A program made the position numbers and the translations under genes. 64,000 bases of DNA from Syntrophus sp963665935 (GTDB lineage: Bacteria > Desulfobacterota > Syntrophia > Syntrophales > Syntrophaceae): the NCBI GenBank assembly GCA_963665935.1, contig OY762510.1:1-64000 (forward strand), read 5' to 3'. Positions 35,786 through 44,925 of the stretch are shown piece after piece (the stretch's first letter is position 1; the number at the start of each line of letters is the position of its first letter). The notes under the pieces were generated by a model, which saw only the letters and a program-made list of their open reading frames with translations, was not told the origin of the DNA and did not search any database.

Positions 35786-37256
35786 GGGCACAACGAAGGA
35801 TGAAAATATTGCTGTTGCGATACAGGAGTGAGTCACGGTAATCCACTGACCAAAGAATTTCGCCAGAAACTTTTAATCAGGAGGAAGACCATGACTCAGC
35901 GTGAAGATAGCAAAATTATTGGAACAGTGCACCCCATTTGTTGCGGCTTGGATGTCCATAAGGAGAGCATATCGGCCTGCGTTATTTATGTGGACAAAGA
36001 TGGAACCGATCAATATGACATCAAGGTATTTGGGACTTTCACAGACGATTTGATGCGACTGCGGTCATGGCTGCTTGATCATGAATGCCCCGTTGTGGCC
36101 ATGGAGAGTACGGGAATATATTGGCGGCCGGTGCATAATGTTTTGGAGGATGCGCTTCAGGTTGTCTTGGTTAATGCTCGTGACATCAAGAACGTTCCCG
36201 GTCGAAAGACGGATATCGGTGACAGCAAGTGGCTTGCTGGTTTATTGCGTCATGGTCTTCTGCGAAGCAGCTTCATCCCCCCCAAGGAGGTGAGGGAGTG
36301 GCGGGATCTGACGAGATTGCGGAAGAAGTACGTCCATACGGTAGGAGATTACCGGAAACGGACACACAAGCTTTTTGAGTCGGCCAATATCAAGATCGAT
36401 TCGGTGGTATCGGATCTATTTGGGGTAACGGGGCGAAATCTGATGAATTTACTTGTTTCTGATCGAGCGTCATTGACATTGGCGGATATCAAGTGTTGCG
36501 TCCGAGGCAAACTTAAAGGCAAGGAAGAAGAGTTATATCGATCCATACAGGGATTTTTTTCGGATCATCATCGGTTTCTCTTGAAGCGGCTTCTGAATAC
36601 AATTGACCTGCTTGAGGCGGAGATATCCCTGTTTGATGAACAGATCCGACATCTGATGACGGATCAAAATGCGTTGTTGAATCGGATGAAGAAGGCTGCG
36701 GGCATCGCCGATGTTTCTTCTCGTGAGATTTTGGCTGAGCTGGGTCCCGATCTGAAAGAGTTCTCCACAGGAGAGGCCCTTGTATCTTGGGCTGGATTAT
36801 GCCCCGGCAATAATGAAAGCGCCGGGAAGAGAAAGAGCGGCAAAAGTCCTGTGAGAAAGCATCATCTGAAAACCATCTTAATCGAGGTGGCGTGGGCGGC
36901 CATCAAGAAGAAAAAGTCCTACTTCAAAGATAAATACTACCGACTCAAAGCCCGCCGTGGAGCCAAGAAAGCGATTGTGGCTATTGCCCACAGGATCTTG
37001 CTCGGAATTTATCATGTCATCAAGAATGGCGCTGAGTTTCGGGATCTCGGAGAGGATTATCTGGCCCAGAGAAACAAATCACAGAAAATATCTCACTTGC
37101 GAAAGCAAGCTAAATCGTTGGGTTACAATCTGGTTCCGCAAGCAATATGATAGTCAAGAACAAATAATAACATACGTCATTACATTCCAGAGGTCGATTA
37201 AGAACTGAAGCCAAGAGCGCGTGAACTAACATGACCGTTCAGCTGGGCACAACGAA
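35786..37256 (+). mobile_element. IS110-family insertion sequence
   Basis: One transposase gene (35891-37150) flanked by short non-coding ends of about 105 bases on each side. The 12-mer GGGCACAACGAA occurs at 35786-35797 and again at 37245-37256, in the same orientation. This fits the core/target sequence at the ends of IS110-family elements, which insert by recombination and do not leave ordinary inverted repeats. The exact boundaries are inferred from this repeat. The element separates the asparagine-synthetase-like gene from the beta-helix gene and interrupts no recognisable frame. Confidence 0.75.
35891..37150 (+). CDS. IS110-family transposase (DEDD)
   Basis: A 419-residue transposase. 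The start at 35891 follows AGGAGG, and the frame is open 63 bases upstream but without a ribosome site. The N-terminal RuvC-like DEDD domain shows CGLDVHKES, VAMESTGIYW, NARDIKNVPGRKTDIGDSKWLA. The C-terminal Tnp20 domain shows KKAAGIADVSSREILAELGPDL, FSTGEALVSWAGLCPGNNES and KSGKSPVRKHHLKTILIEVAWAA, including the serine-containing region required by this family. The reading frame is intact, so the element may be active. Confidence 0.93.
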   Translation: MTQREDSKIIGTVHPICCGLDVHKESISACVIYVDKDGTDQYDIKVFGTFTDDLMRLRSWLLDHECPVVAMESTGIYWRPVHNVLEDALQVVLVNARDIKNVPGRKTDIGDSKWLAGLLRHGLLRSSFIPPKEVREWRDLTRLRKKYVHTVGDYRKRTHKLFESANIKIDSVVSDLFGVTGRNLMNLLVSDRASLTLADIKCCVRGKLKGKEEELYRSIQGFFSDHHRFLLKRLLNTIDLLEAEISLFDEQIRHLMTDQNALLNRMKKAAGIADVSSREILAELGPDLKEFSTGEALVSWAGLCPGNNESAGKRKSGKSPVRKHHLKTILIEVAWAAIKKKKSYFKDKYYRLKARRGAKKAIVAIAHRILLGIYHVIKNGAEFRDLGEDYLAQRNKSQKISHLRKQAKSLGYNLVPQAI

Positions 37257-37613
37257 TTGTCGGCTCCTTTATGGAGATCACGAATATAAAAATTACGATC
37301 CAAGCTGATCATCATAACGGGATTGAGTATATCCATAAGAAAACAGCTAGTTATGAGTATTTTCATATAAATAACATACAAAGGTTCCTCCTAAAGTGAA
37401 GGGTTAATTGCAGAATAGGCCCTCTATCGTTTTTTTTCGCAGTTATCGAGCTGAGTCCAGTTTTCTGTCTTGCTCTTTAAAGATTGCTATGTTTCTGCCT
37501 TCGAGCTTATCCAAGAGAGCAATATCTCTCCGATAGCACTTTGAAACCTAGTCTCGTTGTGAAGGGTGTGTTGTCGCGTCGGCAACAACCCGCTTAGCGT
37601 TAGTTATCACCCC
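37257..37613. other. Intergenic region between the IS110 element and the beta-helix gene
   Basis: About 357 bases without a supported gene. It is AT-rich at 37320-37400. An imperfect stem (GGGTGTGTTGTC / GGCAACAACCC) at about 37564-37592 could end transcription of the minus-strand beta-helix gene, but no T-run follows it. Nothing else is recognised. Confidence 0.55.
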
Positions 37614-39092
37614 TTACATCGCTTCTGCAGTCGCATGAACATTCACTGGAGGTTTGGGATTGCGCAGAGGGTGAGGATATGCGTAAGGAGTATAAGTAGA
37701 CCCGTCGGCCCATCCAGTTGCACCACAAATGAAGAGAGTGCCAGAAATGGGTGTCGTCGGATTTTTACCAACCATGCCGGTTAGATCGGAACATGACTGA
37801 TTTGTGGCCCAATAGCCGACGCCCTTCGAACAAGTTGCTGGACGGTTCGCAAGAGTGCCACAGCCAACACCGCTCGTTGCGTTAAATGAAGCACCTTGCG
37901 TAAATGCATCAATATTCATGGCTATGCCTTTGGTTCCTCCTCCGTTATAGCAACAGGCGGAATCCTGACCATAACCGGCATTAGCCCCACAACACTCATC
38001 GTTGGCTGCTATTGATGCAGAAATTAAATAGTTGCTGTATGTGGTATGCCTGTTATTCCAATAATAGGTGTCAGTTACATGCATCAGGTATGTGCCTGGA
38101 TTTCCAGACGGAGCGGTAGAATTTGAGTCCGCATATTCCTCTCGAAGTCTAAAATAATGCCCCGTGGTATTGGTATTGGTTTCCAATTTGTTAAAAAATG
38201 CCATGACGCGACTTCCTCGCTGGTCAATAATATAATTTGAATTATTGATTGGAACAATGCTCCATACGTTTCCGTAAAGCTCATTGATCATCATGCCGTA
38301 TCCAGCCGTTTGATTTCCATGCATGTCGAACAGTGGCATAACATTGTATGATTTTCCAGTAACGCTGAATGTGTTATATCGCGCCGCATACCTGCCGCCA
38401 TGTCCTCCGGCCATGAACACAGGACCATAGGTTACATTGTTGTTCGTGAACGTGTTATCCTCAACATAGAAATTGTTTGCTGAACCGTAGGATACGGTCA
38501 GATTGGCCCATTCGGTTGTAGAACCCGCACCCTCACCATCTACGCAATGGTTACACTGATTAAATGTATTATTATCAGCAACGCCATAAATTGCACCCAT
38601 AACGTAAATCATCCGCTTTGTTCCTGTTCCGCCGAGTGAATTGCGGAATTCATTATGGTCTATTCTGGTTTTTGTGACGGGTGTAGCTGAATTGTTATAG
38701 AGATAAATTGCGTGGCAGCCATTCGCCATATTATTAAGATCAAAGGTGATCCCCGTTACCCTAAATAATGCATCAGCCTTCCTTGCTGACTCATCAGGCT
38801 TGTAACTTATCAATCCATTTGACTGATCAGCTAAATTACTGGTGATGGTCGTGCTTCCTGCACCAGACCCTTTAATTGTAATCCCTTTTGTAATCTGAAG
38901 GGATGCCCCCCATGTGGCTGATCCAGCCGGTATATTCACTGTATCGCCGGAATTCGAAGCATTTACACAATCCAGGACATCGGCATAATTCGCACTAGAT
39001 GCTGTGAGACTGGGACTTGAACCAATACAAGCGGCGTAAATGTTATAAGGTACCAGTAAGAGTGAAAGTATAATTGTTTTTAAAATCTTCAT
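37614..39092 (-). CDS. Secreted right-handed beta-helix protein
   Basis: A 492-residue exported protein. The ATG at 39092 follows AAGGAG and gives MKILKTIILSLLLVPYNIYAAC, a signal peptide that may be cut before or after the Ala-Cys. The frame is open 96 bases upstream, but the initiation signals are at 39092. Then DVLDCVNASNSGDTVNIPAGSATW, GITIKGSGAGSTTI and Asn-rich turns (NHCVDGEGAGS) mark a parallel beta-helix as in pectate-lyase-like surface proteins. The C-terminal part is Cys-rich (DECCGAN, DSACCYNGGG). There is no PEP-CTERM tail; it ends in NVHATAEAM. A glycan-binding or glycan-cutting role in the matrix is plausible. Confidence 0.78.
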   Translation of the reverse strand: MKILKTIILSLLLVPYNIYAACIGSSPSLTASSANYADVLDCVNASNSGDTVNIPAGSATWGASLQITKGITIKGSGAGSTTITSNLADQSNGLISYKPDESARKADALFRVTGITFDLNNMANGCHAIYLYNNSATPVTKTRIDHNEFRNSLGGTGTKRMIYVMGAIYGVADNNTFNQCNHCVDGEGAGSTTEWANLTVSYGSANNFYVEDNTFTNNNVTYGPVFMAGGHGGRYAARYNTFSVTGKSYNVMPLFDMHGNQTAGYGMMINELYGNVWSIVPINNSNYIIDQRGSRVMAFFNKLETNTNTTGHYFRLREEYADSNSTAPSGNPGTYLMHVTDTYYWNNRHTTYSNYLISASIAANDECCGANAGYGQDSACCYNGGGTKGIAMNIDAFTQGASFNATSGVGCGTLANRPATCSKGVGYWATNQSCSDLTGMVGKNPTTPISGTLFICGATGWADGSTYTPYAYPHPLRNPKPPVNVHATAEAM

Positions 39093-39600
39093 ATTCCTAC
39101 TCCTTGTAGATTTTCTTCTCGACATGCAAGGCAGTCTTTGAAAGTCTTTTACGCAAGATCCATGCTCATTTAACGTACCTTGGTTCATCGCGAATGGGAC
39201 TTTTATTCCATCATGTGATAAGTATGCACTTTAGGGGGTAGTTAATGATGCTCCATGGCAATTGTTGATATTCGCGTTTCTGTGCTGGATTTATAACTTT
39301 TATACAAAAATATTCTAAGTGGTTGTTTTATATCCATCTTGCATTCAATATGAGGTTTGAGGAAATAAGGCACAGAATTAGCTATATGTCAAGTATCATC
39401 AATTTTTGTTGTATTTATGAAGCCACCTTCTTGGTCATGAATTCTGGGATTAAATGATCTTCAATTTGATCAGTTGTGCCAAGGTTTCATCTCCATCATA
39501 GCTTCATCGACATTGCTGTTTCCTGAAGGCACATCTTAATAGATCACTTTTTCCGTATTAAACCCTTTAAAAATCATAAAATTCTAAGAAACCAGACTGT
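39093..39600. other. Divergent intergenic region between the beta-helix gene and the exosortase
   Basis: About 508 bases separating two divergent genes, so it must hold promoters for both. I see one weak -24/-12-like element toward the exosortase (listed separately), AT-rich stretches at 39230-39370, and AAGGAG ahead of the beta-helix start. No ORF or RNA gene is supported. Confidence 0.55.
39368..39383 (+). promoter_or_regulatory. Possible sigma-54 promoter upstream of the exosortase
   Basis: AGGCACAGAATTAGCT keeps GG-N10-GC and the CAC of the consensus, but has A for the leading T and TAGC for TTGC. It is 218 bases ahead of the exosortase start, so a long leader would be needed. The match is weaker than those of the PEP-CTERM genes. 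Confidence 0.28.
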
Positions 39601-40473
39601 ATGAATGCTACCAAAACTCATATTAAGCGTCATCTTCTTTTTCTTATTGTCGTCATAGTGGTGATAGCTATGGCATACGGTCCGTTATTCGCACTCTGTA
39701 ATTCTCAACTCGCAAGGGACTATCACTCTTTGATTCCATTCATTCCCATTATAACTGTTTATCTTCTTTACCTGAGAAGAAATGCGATATTTGGTAATGT
39801 AAGGTACTCATTCGTGAGCGGGACAGCTGTGATTATCGCCGGGATTGTTTTTTACGCGGCTGGCCTTTTATTCGGCAGCGATCTTAATATTAATGACCGT
39901 GCGTCCGTTTTGGCCGCATCTTCGCTGGTCCTGCTCTGGGGAGCATTTATCTTTGCATATGGAACGAAGGCTTTTTCATCTGCTCTCTTTCCAATGTTGT
40001 TTCTCCTTTTTATGATACCTCTTCCATATGAAGTGATGGAGAAGATCATTAGATTTCTACAAAAGGGATCGACTGAGTTTGCCAACTTTTTGCTCTGGCT
40101 TTCACAGGTACCGTATTATCGGGAAGGCTTTGTTTTTCACACGGCCAGCATTGATGTCGAGGTCGCACCAGAGTGCAGTGGAATACGCTCAGGACTGGCG
40201 CTCCTCATCACGGTCCTTTTGGCGGGTTATCTGTTTCTCAATTCCTGGTGGCGGCGGACAATATTGGTCCTCTGCGTCATTCCTATGACGATGCTTAAGA
40301 ATGGCATTCGCATTACCACGTTGACCTTGTTGAGCACCTATGTGGACCCACGAATTCTGCAAAGCCCTCTGCACAGAGAAGGCGGCATCCCCTTTTTTAT
40401 TCTGGCACTGCTTCTGATGGCACCGATCCTTTACTTTCTAAGGCGAAGAGAGGAAAAAGTAAGTCGCAAATAG
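39601..40473 (+). CDS. Exosortase (EpsH/Xrt family)
   Basis: A polytopic inner-membrane transpeptidase of 290 residues with about eight hydrophobic helices. It cleaves PEP-CTERM tails and is thought to join the protein to a surface acceptor. The proposed catalytic residues are present: Cys192 in APECSGIRSG, Arg237 in LKNGIRIT, and His258 in LHREGGIPFF. The ECSGIRS form of the cysteine motif differs from the ACSGLRY form I associate with classical XrtA, so I do not assign a subclass. No EpsI domain or gene follows. Its operon partners are prsK and prsR (47 bases and on), and two PEP-CTERM substrates are encoded 4 kb away. Confidence 0.92.
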   Translation: MNATKTHIKRHLLFLIVVIVVIAMAYGPLFALCNSQLARDYHSLIPFIPIITVYLLYLRRNAIFGNVRYSFVSGTAVIIAGIVFYAAGLLFGSDLNINDRASVLAASSLVLLWGAFIFAYGTKAFSSALFPMLFLLFMIPLPYEVMEKIIRFLQKGSTEFANFLLWLSQVPYYREGFVFHTASIDVEVAPECSGIRSGLALLITVLLAGYLFLNSWWRRTILVLCVIPMTMLKNGIRITTLTLLSTYVDPRILQSPLHREGGIPFFILALLLMAPILYFLRRREEKVSRK

Positions 40474-40519
40474 TGGCAGATATGTATTATGATTTCTATT
40501 CCCTGGATATCATCCTGAT

Positions 40520-42634
40520 ATGAATCCTGATTTTCTGATCTTCCTTGCCGGTGCGCTTTTCTGCATCATTCTGGCGGCATATGCTTTCCGCCAGAACAGT
40601 CGGGATTTTGTAACTTTATTCTTTGCCTTGGGAATGTTGAACCTGGCCGTCGAGTCGACATTATCGGCCTTAAGCCTGTCGACCGATTCTTCCTTGACAG
40701 CTCTACGCATGCAACATCTCCGTATTGTTGCCGGGAGTTTTCTCCCAGGCATCTGGCTGGTGTTCAGTCTCACCTTTGCAAGAAGCAACTACAGAAAATT
40801 TCTCCAGAGATGGAAATGGCCCGTTATCTGCGTTTTGACCCTGCCCGTTATTCTGCCCACCCTCTTCGGCAGTCATTTTTTTCAACAGCCAGCCCTGTTC
40901 CTAAGCAGCCACGAGGCATGGATTCTGCGGCTGGGATGGTCTGGATATCTCTATCATATTCTGTCTCTTCTCTGCGCTGTGCTTGTCCTGATCAATCTGG
41001 AAAAAACCCTGCGTACATCCGTCGGCCATATCCGCTGGCAGATTAAATTCCTGATTCTGGGCTTGGGTAGCCTTTTTGGCATCCGGATTTTTACCGACAG
41101 CCAGGCCATTCTGTATCACACCCTGGACACGTCTCTGATGACCATTAATGGCATCGCCCTGTTTGTGGCCTGTCCCCTGATGCTTTTTTCTCTTAACCGT
41201 TCGAAAACATTAGCCGTTAATTTTTATCTCTCCCATTCCGCCCTTTATACTTCTTTCACCGTTCTTTTTATCGGCCTCTACCTGATCACCGTCGCCCTGA
41301 TTGCGAAAGCAACGACTTTTCTTAACGGCAAATTCGCCGTTCCTTCCCAGGCATTTTTAATCTTTCTCCTCTTCCTGGGTCTAGCCATTATCCTGTTTTC
41401 CGATCGGCTTCGGCGAAGTCTGAAAATATTTGTCACGCGGCACTTTCATCGCCCCTTTTATGATTACCGGAAGGAATGGAGGACTTTTACCCGCACAACG
41501 GGTTCTGTTGTGGATATGGACGCTCTATGTCAGGCAATTGCCGGAATGATCTCCCGAACTCTGGACGTCCTGTCTGTCAGTCTATGGGCAACAGATGAAA
41601 CAGAGAAACGATTGGTTCTCAGAGGATCCACTGCGTTGTCAACCAGCGACATTTCAGACACAGAATCCATAGGAGAGGATCTTTTTCAATTGGTTAATGC
41701 CATCCGGGAGGAGAACCTTTCTTCGGACTATGATTTTTCAACGGATCAGAAAAAAATTCTGAACAATTTGCAAAACAGAGACCTCTGTCTTTCTTTAAAG
41801 ATTCATTATGCGATTCCACTAGTTTCCGGGGATCAACTCGCAGGGTTAATGACGGTGGGTGACCGAATCGGCTTCGGTCCCCTATCTCTGGAGGATTTAG
41901 AGTTGTTGAACACCCTCGCCGACCAGACTGCCGGCAGTCTGCTCACCGTCAAACTTTCCGAAAATATGAGGAAGGTCAAGGAACTGGAAGCCTTCCAGAC
42001 AATGTCCGCCTTTTTTGTCCATGACCTTAAAAATCTGGCCTCAAAATTATCCTTAACCATGGAAAATCTTCCTGTTCATTTTGATAACGAGGAGTTCCGA
42101 AACGATACGTTGCAGATGATGTCTCAAAGCGTGGCCAAACTCAAGGTCATGTGCAGTCGTCTTTCATCACTCAGTGAAAGAATTGAACTCCAGATGACCG
42201 AGGTGGATCTTAATGAGCTGATTGAAACAACCCTTGCCAGTTTTAACGGAGGCTTGAAGGCTCGTGTAATTTGTGATCTGAAACCGCTGCCGAAACTTTC
42301 TCTTGATACGGAACAGTTCCAGAAGGTTCTAATCAATCTTCTGCTTAATGCCAATGATGCTGTAGCTGCGGCCCCCTGCATCAACATTTCGACAGGTTGT
42401 CGCAGCAACTGGATCGAAATTAGCATTACCGACAATGGTCGAGGGATGTCGAAGGAATTCCTTGAGAATTCCCTATTCCGTCCTTTTAAGACCACAAAAA
42501 TACATGGCATGGGCATCGGACTGTTTCACAGTAAAATGATTGTAGAAGCCCATCGGGGCAGGCTTGAAGCGGAAAGTATCGAAGGAGAGGGAACAACATT
42601 CCACGTTCTTCTACCTGTACCTGCCGTCAGTTGA
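40520..42634 (+). CDS. prsK: PEP-CTERM-system sensor histidine kinase PrsK
   Basis: A 704-residue membrane kinase. About eight to nine N-terminal hydrophobic helices (1-290) are followed by a charged linker, a GAF-like domain (about 330-475) and a kinase core. The phosphoacceptor is His501 in FFVHDLKNLAS. The N-box NLLLNANDAV and G-boxes DNGRGMS and HGMGIGLF follow. This architecture is that of PrsK, the kinase found with exosortases. It lies 46 bases after the exosortase gene and 71 before the response regulator. It is inferred to sense an envelope signal and activate PrsR. Confidence 0.9.
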   Translation: MNPDFLIFLAGALFCIILAAYAFRQNSRDFVTLFFALGMLNLAVESTLSALSLSTDSSLTALRMQHLRIVAGSFLPGIWLVFSLTFARSNYRKFLQRWKWPVICVLTLPVILPTLFGSHFFQQPALFLSSHEAWILRLGWSGYLYHILSLLCAVLVLINLEKTLRTSVGHIRWQIKFLILGLGSLFGIRIFTDSQAILYHTLDTSLMTINGIALFVACPLMLFSLNRSKTLAVNFYLSHSALYTSFTVLFIGLYLITVALIAKATTFLNGKFAVPSQAFLIFLLFLGLAIILFSDRLRRSLKIFVTRHFHRPFYDYRKEWRTFTRTTGSVVDMDALCQAIAGMISRTLDVLSVSLWATDETEKRLVLRGSTALSTSDISDTESIGEDLFQLVNAIREENLSSDYDFSTDQKKILNNLQNRDLCLSLKIHYAIPLVSGDQLAGLMTVGDRIGFGPLSLEDLELLNTLADQTAGSLLTVKLSENMRKVKELEAFQTMSAFFVHDLKNLASKLSLTMENLPVHFDNEEFRNDTLQMMSQSVAKLKVMCSRLSSLSERIELQMTEVDLNELIETTLASFNGGLKARVICDLKPLPKLSLDTEQFQKVLINLLLNANDAVAAAPCINISTGCRSNWIEISITDNGRGMSKEFLENSLFRPFKTTKIHGMGIGLFHSKMIVEAHRGRLEAESIEGEGTTFHVLLPVPAVS

Positions 42635-42705
42635 TACGGTAGTGTTTCCGGAGACTGTCCAAATATTTACAAGTAATCTCTTAGGGTTGAATTACGGAAG
42701 GTTCA

Positions 42706-44061
42706 ATGGAAAAAGCTAAACTTCTTATTGTTGAAGATGATGAAGACGTTCGCAAGCAGATGAAATGGGCACTGACCAAGGATTATTCTGTGTTGTTGGC
42801 TGAAGACCGGGCAAGCGCCATGGAGATTGTCAGAAAGGAATCCCCTTCCGTCATCACCCTTGACCTCGGTCTCCCCCCATATCCAGCGGAGGCCAGTGAA
42901 GGATTTGCCGTTCTATCGGAAATCCTGGAACATAACCCGGCCAAAGTCATCGTCATCACAGGGCGTGTTGAAAAAGAGTATGCACTCAAGGCAATCAGTC
43001 TGGGAGCTTATGACTATTTTTACAAGCCTATTCTGATTGATGAACTCAAGGTTGTTTTGCAGCGTGCCTTTCATATCCATCAGCTTGAAGAAGAACAGCG
43101 GAATCTCCAGAGGAGACTGCAAAGAGAAGATTCATTTGAAGGAATGTTGGGTGCGAGTCCTCAGATTCAGGAAGTTTTTTCGCTCATCCGCAAGATAGCC
43201 ACAACGGATGTTTCCATTCTAATCACAGGTGAAAGCGGCACAGGCAAAGAACTAGTAGCCCGTGCCATTCACCGCCTCAGTTCCAGAAGAGACGAACCGT
43301 TTGTTGTTATTAACTGTGGCGCTATCCCGGAAAATCTTCTAGAGAGTGAACTTTTTGGGCATGAAAAAGGCGCTTTCACCGGTGCCCACATCCAGAAGAA
43401 AGGCCTTGTTGAGGCGGCACAATGCGGCACTCTGTTTCTTGATGAAATCGGTGAGTTGCCCTTGGCGCTTCAGGTCAAGCTTCTTCGCTTTCTTCAGGAG
43501 CAAAAGTTTGAGCGTGTCGGAGGCCGCAAACAGATCAGCATTGACGTCCGTGTTCTGGCTGCTACCAACCGCGATCTGAAACAAACAATGGCTGAAGGGC
43601 ACTTTCGGGAGGACTTGTATCACCGGATCAGCGTAGTCACCGTCAGCCTACCGCCTCTAAGAGACCGTGAGGGTGATATCCTGCTACTTGCTAACGCATT
43701 TCTACAAAGGTTTACTCTTGAACTCAAAAAAAAGGTTACGGGATTCTCTCAACCGTCCTTAAATGCGTTAATGAACCATCCCTGGTCGGGAAACATCAGA
43801 GAGTTGGAAAATCATATCAAACGCGCCGTCATTATGGCCGAAGGAAGAAAGATCACCCCTGCTGATCTGGAAATAAACGCACACCAAAGCGGCAATGGAA
43901 ATCTGACCCTTAAAGAAGCCAGGGAACAGATCGAAAGAACTCTTATCGTGGAAACTCTTGCCCGGTATAATGACAACATCACCAAGACTTCTGAAAAACT
44001 GGGTATCAGCCGCCCCACTCTTTATGAACTGATGGACAAACTTGGCATTGCCAAAAAATAG
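42706..44061 (+). CDS. prsR: PEP-CTERM-system sigma-54 response regulator PrsR
   Basis: A 451-residue NtrC-type activator. The receiver domain has LLIVEDDEDVR and the phosphoacceptor Asp53 in VITLDLGLPPYP, an unusual run after the Asp. The AAA+ domain has GESGTGKE, the GAFTGA loop that contacts sigma-54 (GHEKGAFTGAH), and LFLDEIGELPL. A Fis-type helix-turn-helix (TSEKLGISRPTLYELMDKLG) ends the protein. This is the expected regulator of the -24/-12 promoters ahead of the PEP-CTERM genes in this window. A perfect 18-base-pair terminator hairpin follows. Confidence 0.92.
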   Translation: MEKAKLLIVEDDEDVRKQMKWALTKDYSVLLAEDRASAMEIVRKESPSVITLDLGLPPYPAEASEGFAVLSEILEHNPAKVIVITGRVEKEYALKAISLGAYDYFYKPILIDELKVVLQRAFHIHQLEEEQRNLQRRLQREDSFEGMLGASPQIQEVFSLIRKIATTDVSILITGESGTGKELVARAIHRLSSRRDEPFVVINCGAIPENLLESELFGHEKGAFTGAHIQKKGLVEAAQCGTLFLDEIGELPLALQVKLLRFLQEQKFERVGGRKQISIDVRVLAATNRDLKQTMAEGHFREDLYHRISVVTVSLPPLRDREGDILLLANAFLQRFTLELKKKVTGFSQPSLNALMNHPWSGNIRELENHIKRAVIMAEGRKITPADLEINAHQSGNGNLTLKEAREQIERTLIVETLARYNDNITKTSEKLGISRPTLYELMDKLGIAKK

Positions 44062-44090
44062 CAGGGCTCCCTGGCTAAGATTCTTCCAAA

Positions 44091-44140
44091 AATAAGAGGA
44101 CCGTTGATAGTATTAAATCAACGGTCCTCTTATTTTTTCT
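44091..44140. terminator. Bidirectional rho-independent terminator
   Basis: A perfect 18-bp stem (left arm 44091-44108, right arm 44117-44134, beginning AATAAGAGGACCG) with an 8-base loop. A T-run follows on the + strand and A-rich sequence precedes it, so it can end both prsR (+) and the PEP-CTERM gene (-), which converge here. Confidence 0.9.
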
Positions 44141-44217
44141 TTCATATATACCAAGCTAGCGATTTTTCGTTGCTTACTCAGCGGTTCCTCGTAAACCTGC
44201 GCATTTTTTAATACCGG

Positions 44218-44877
44218 CTAGGAATTAAACTTCCTACAACCCCCTGCCAAACCGATGAGACCAAGGCCAAGAAGAAGCATCGTTAACGGTTCCGGAACAT
44301 GGATCAACTGGCTTTGATGTGGGTCCTCGTTCGTTTCGCCTTTTAAATTTAAAACCATAGTGCCATAGCTGCCTGTGTTGTGGCCTAGAGCATCAGCCTT
44401 ATAGCTGTTGGCGAGAGTAAGCAGTGCTTGGGAATAGTAGCCATTGTTTGCCCAAGTTTGCGCCTCTTCTGCAGTCATTTCATCCTCCAACATCCAAAAG
44501 GCGAGCTGCAATGCGGAAACGCTTTGATATGACGAATTCCCAAACGTATACTGTGCAAACAGCCAATCAGTTGATACACTGATCGGGTCAGGCGAATATC
44601 CACCCCGTCCGCCAGCCACGGCAGAGTTAGAAATTCCTGCAACACGATCCTTATTGATGATATGCTCATTTAATTCAATACAGAAGCTCTTTGACTCAGC
44701 GCCTGTAGCGGTATTTTTTATCGTAAACAACCCACCGCTTCCATAAGGTGTACTAACATCGTTCGTCAATGTATAAGTGATTTTGTCATTTACATTCCAA
44801 GGATCGGCTAGTGCGGACGCTGCAGACAGAGTTGCAATTGCCAAACCCACCATAATCATAAGATACAATTTCTTCAT
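44218..44877 (-). CDS. PEP-CTERM surface protein with thioester-domain-like motifs
   Basis: A 219-residue exported protein. A signal peptide (about 1-24, ending SAASALA) precedes the mature part. The C-terminal sorting tail has VPEP at about 194-197, a hydrophobic helix (LLLGLGLIGLAG) and basic CRKFNS, the exosortase signal. The mature region has FCIELNE (Cys66) and, 58 residues on, ALQLAFW (Gln124). That spacing and sequence style recall the Cys-Gln thioester domains of Gram-positive adhesins. The start follows AGGAGGGG. The gene has a sigma-54 promoter at 44926-44941. Thioester formation is inference. Confidence 0.85.
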   Translation of the reverse strand: MKKLYLMIMVGLAIATLSAASALADPWNVNDKITYTLTNDVSTPYGSGGLFTIKNTATGAESKSFCIELNEHIINKDRVAGISNSAVAGGRGGYSPDPISVSTDWLFAQYTFGNSSYQSVSALQLAFWMLEDEMTAEEAQTWANNGYYSQALLTLANSYKADALGHNTGSYGTMVLNLKGETNEDPHQSQLIHVPEPLTMLLLGLGLIGLAGGCRKFNS

Positions 44878-44925
44878 CTTACCCCTCCTATAATTTTTGC
44901 GACTTATTACTTTGAGTTTATATTA

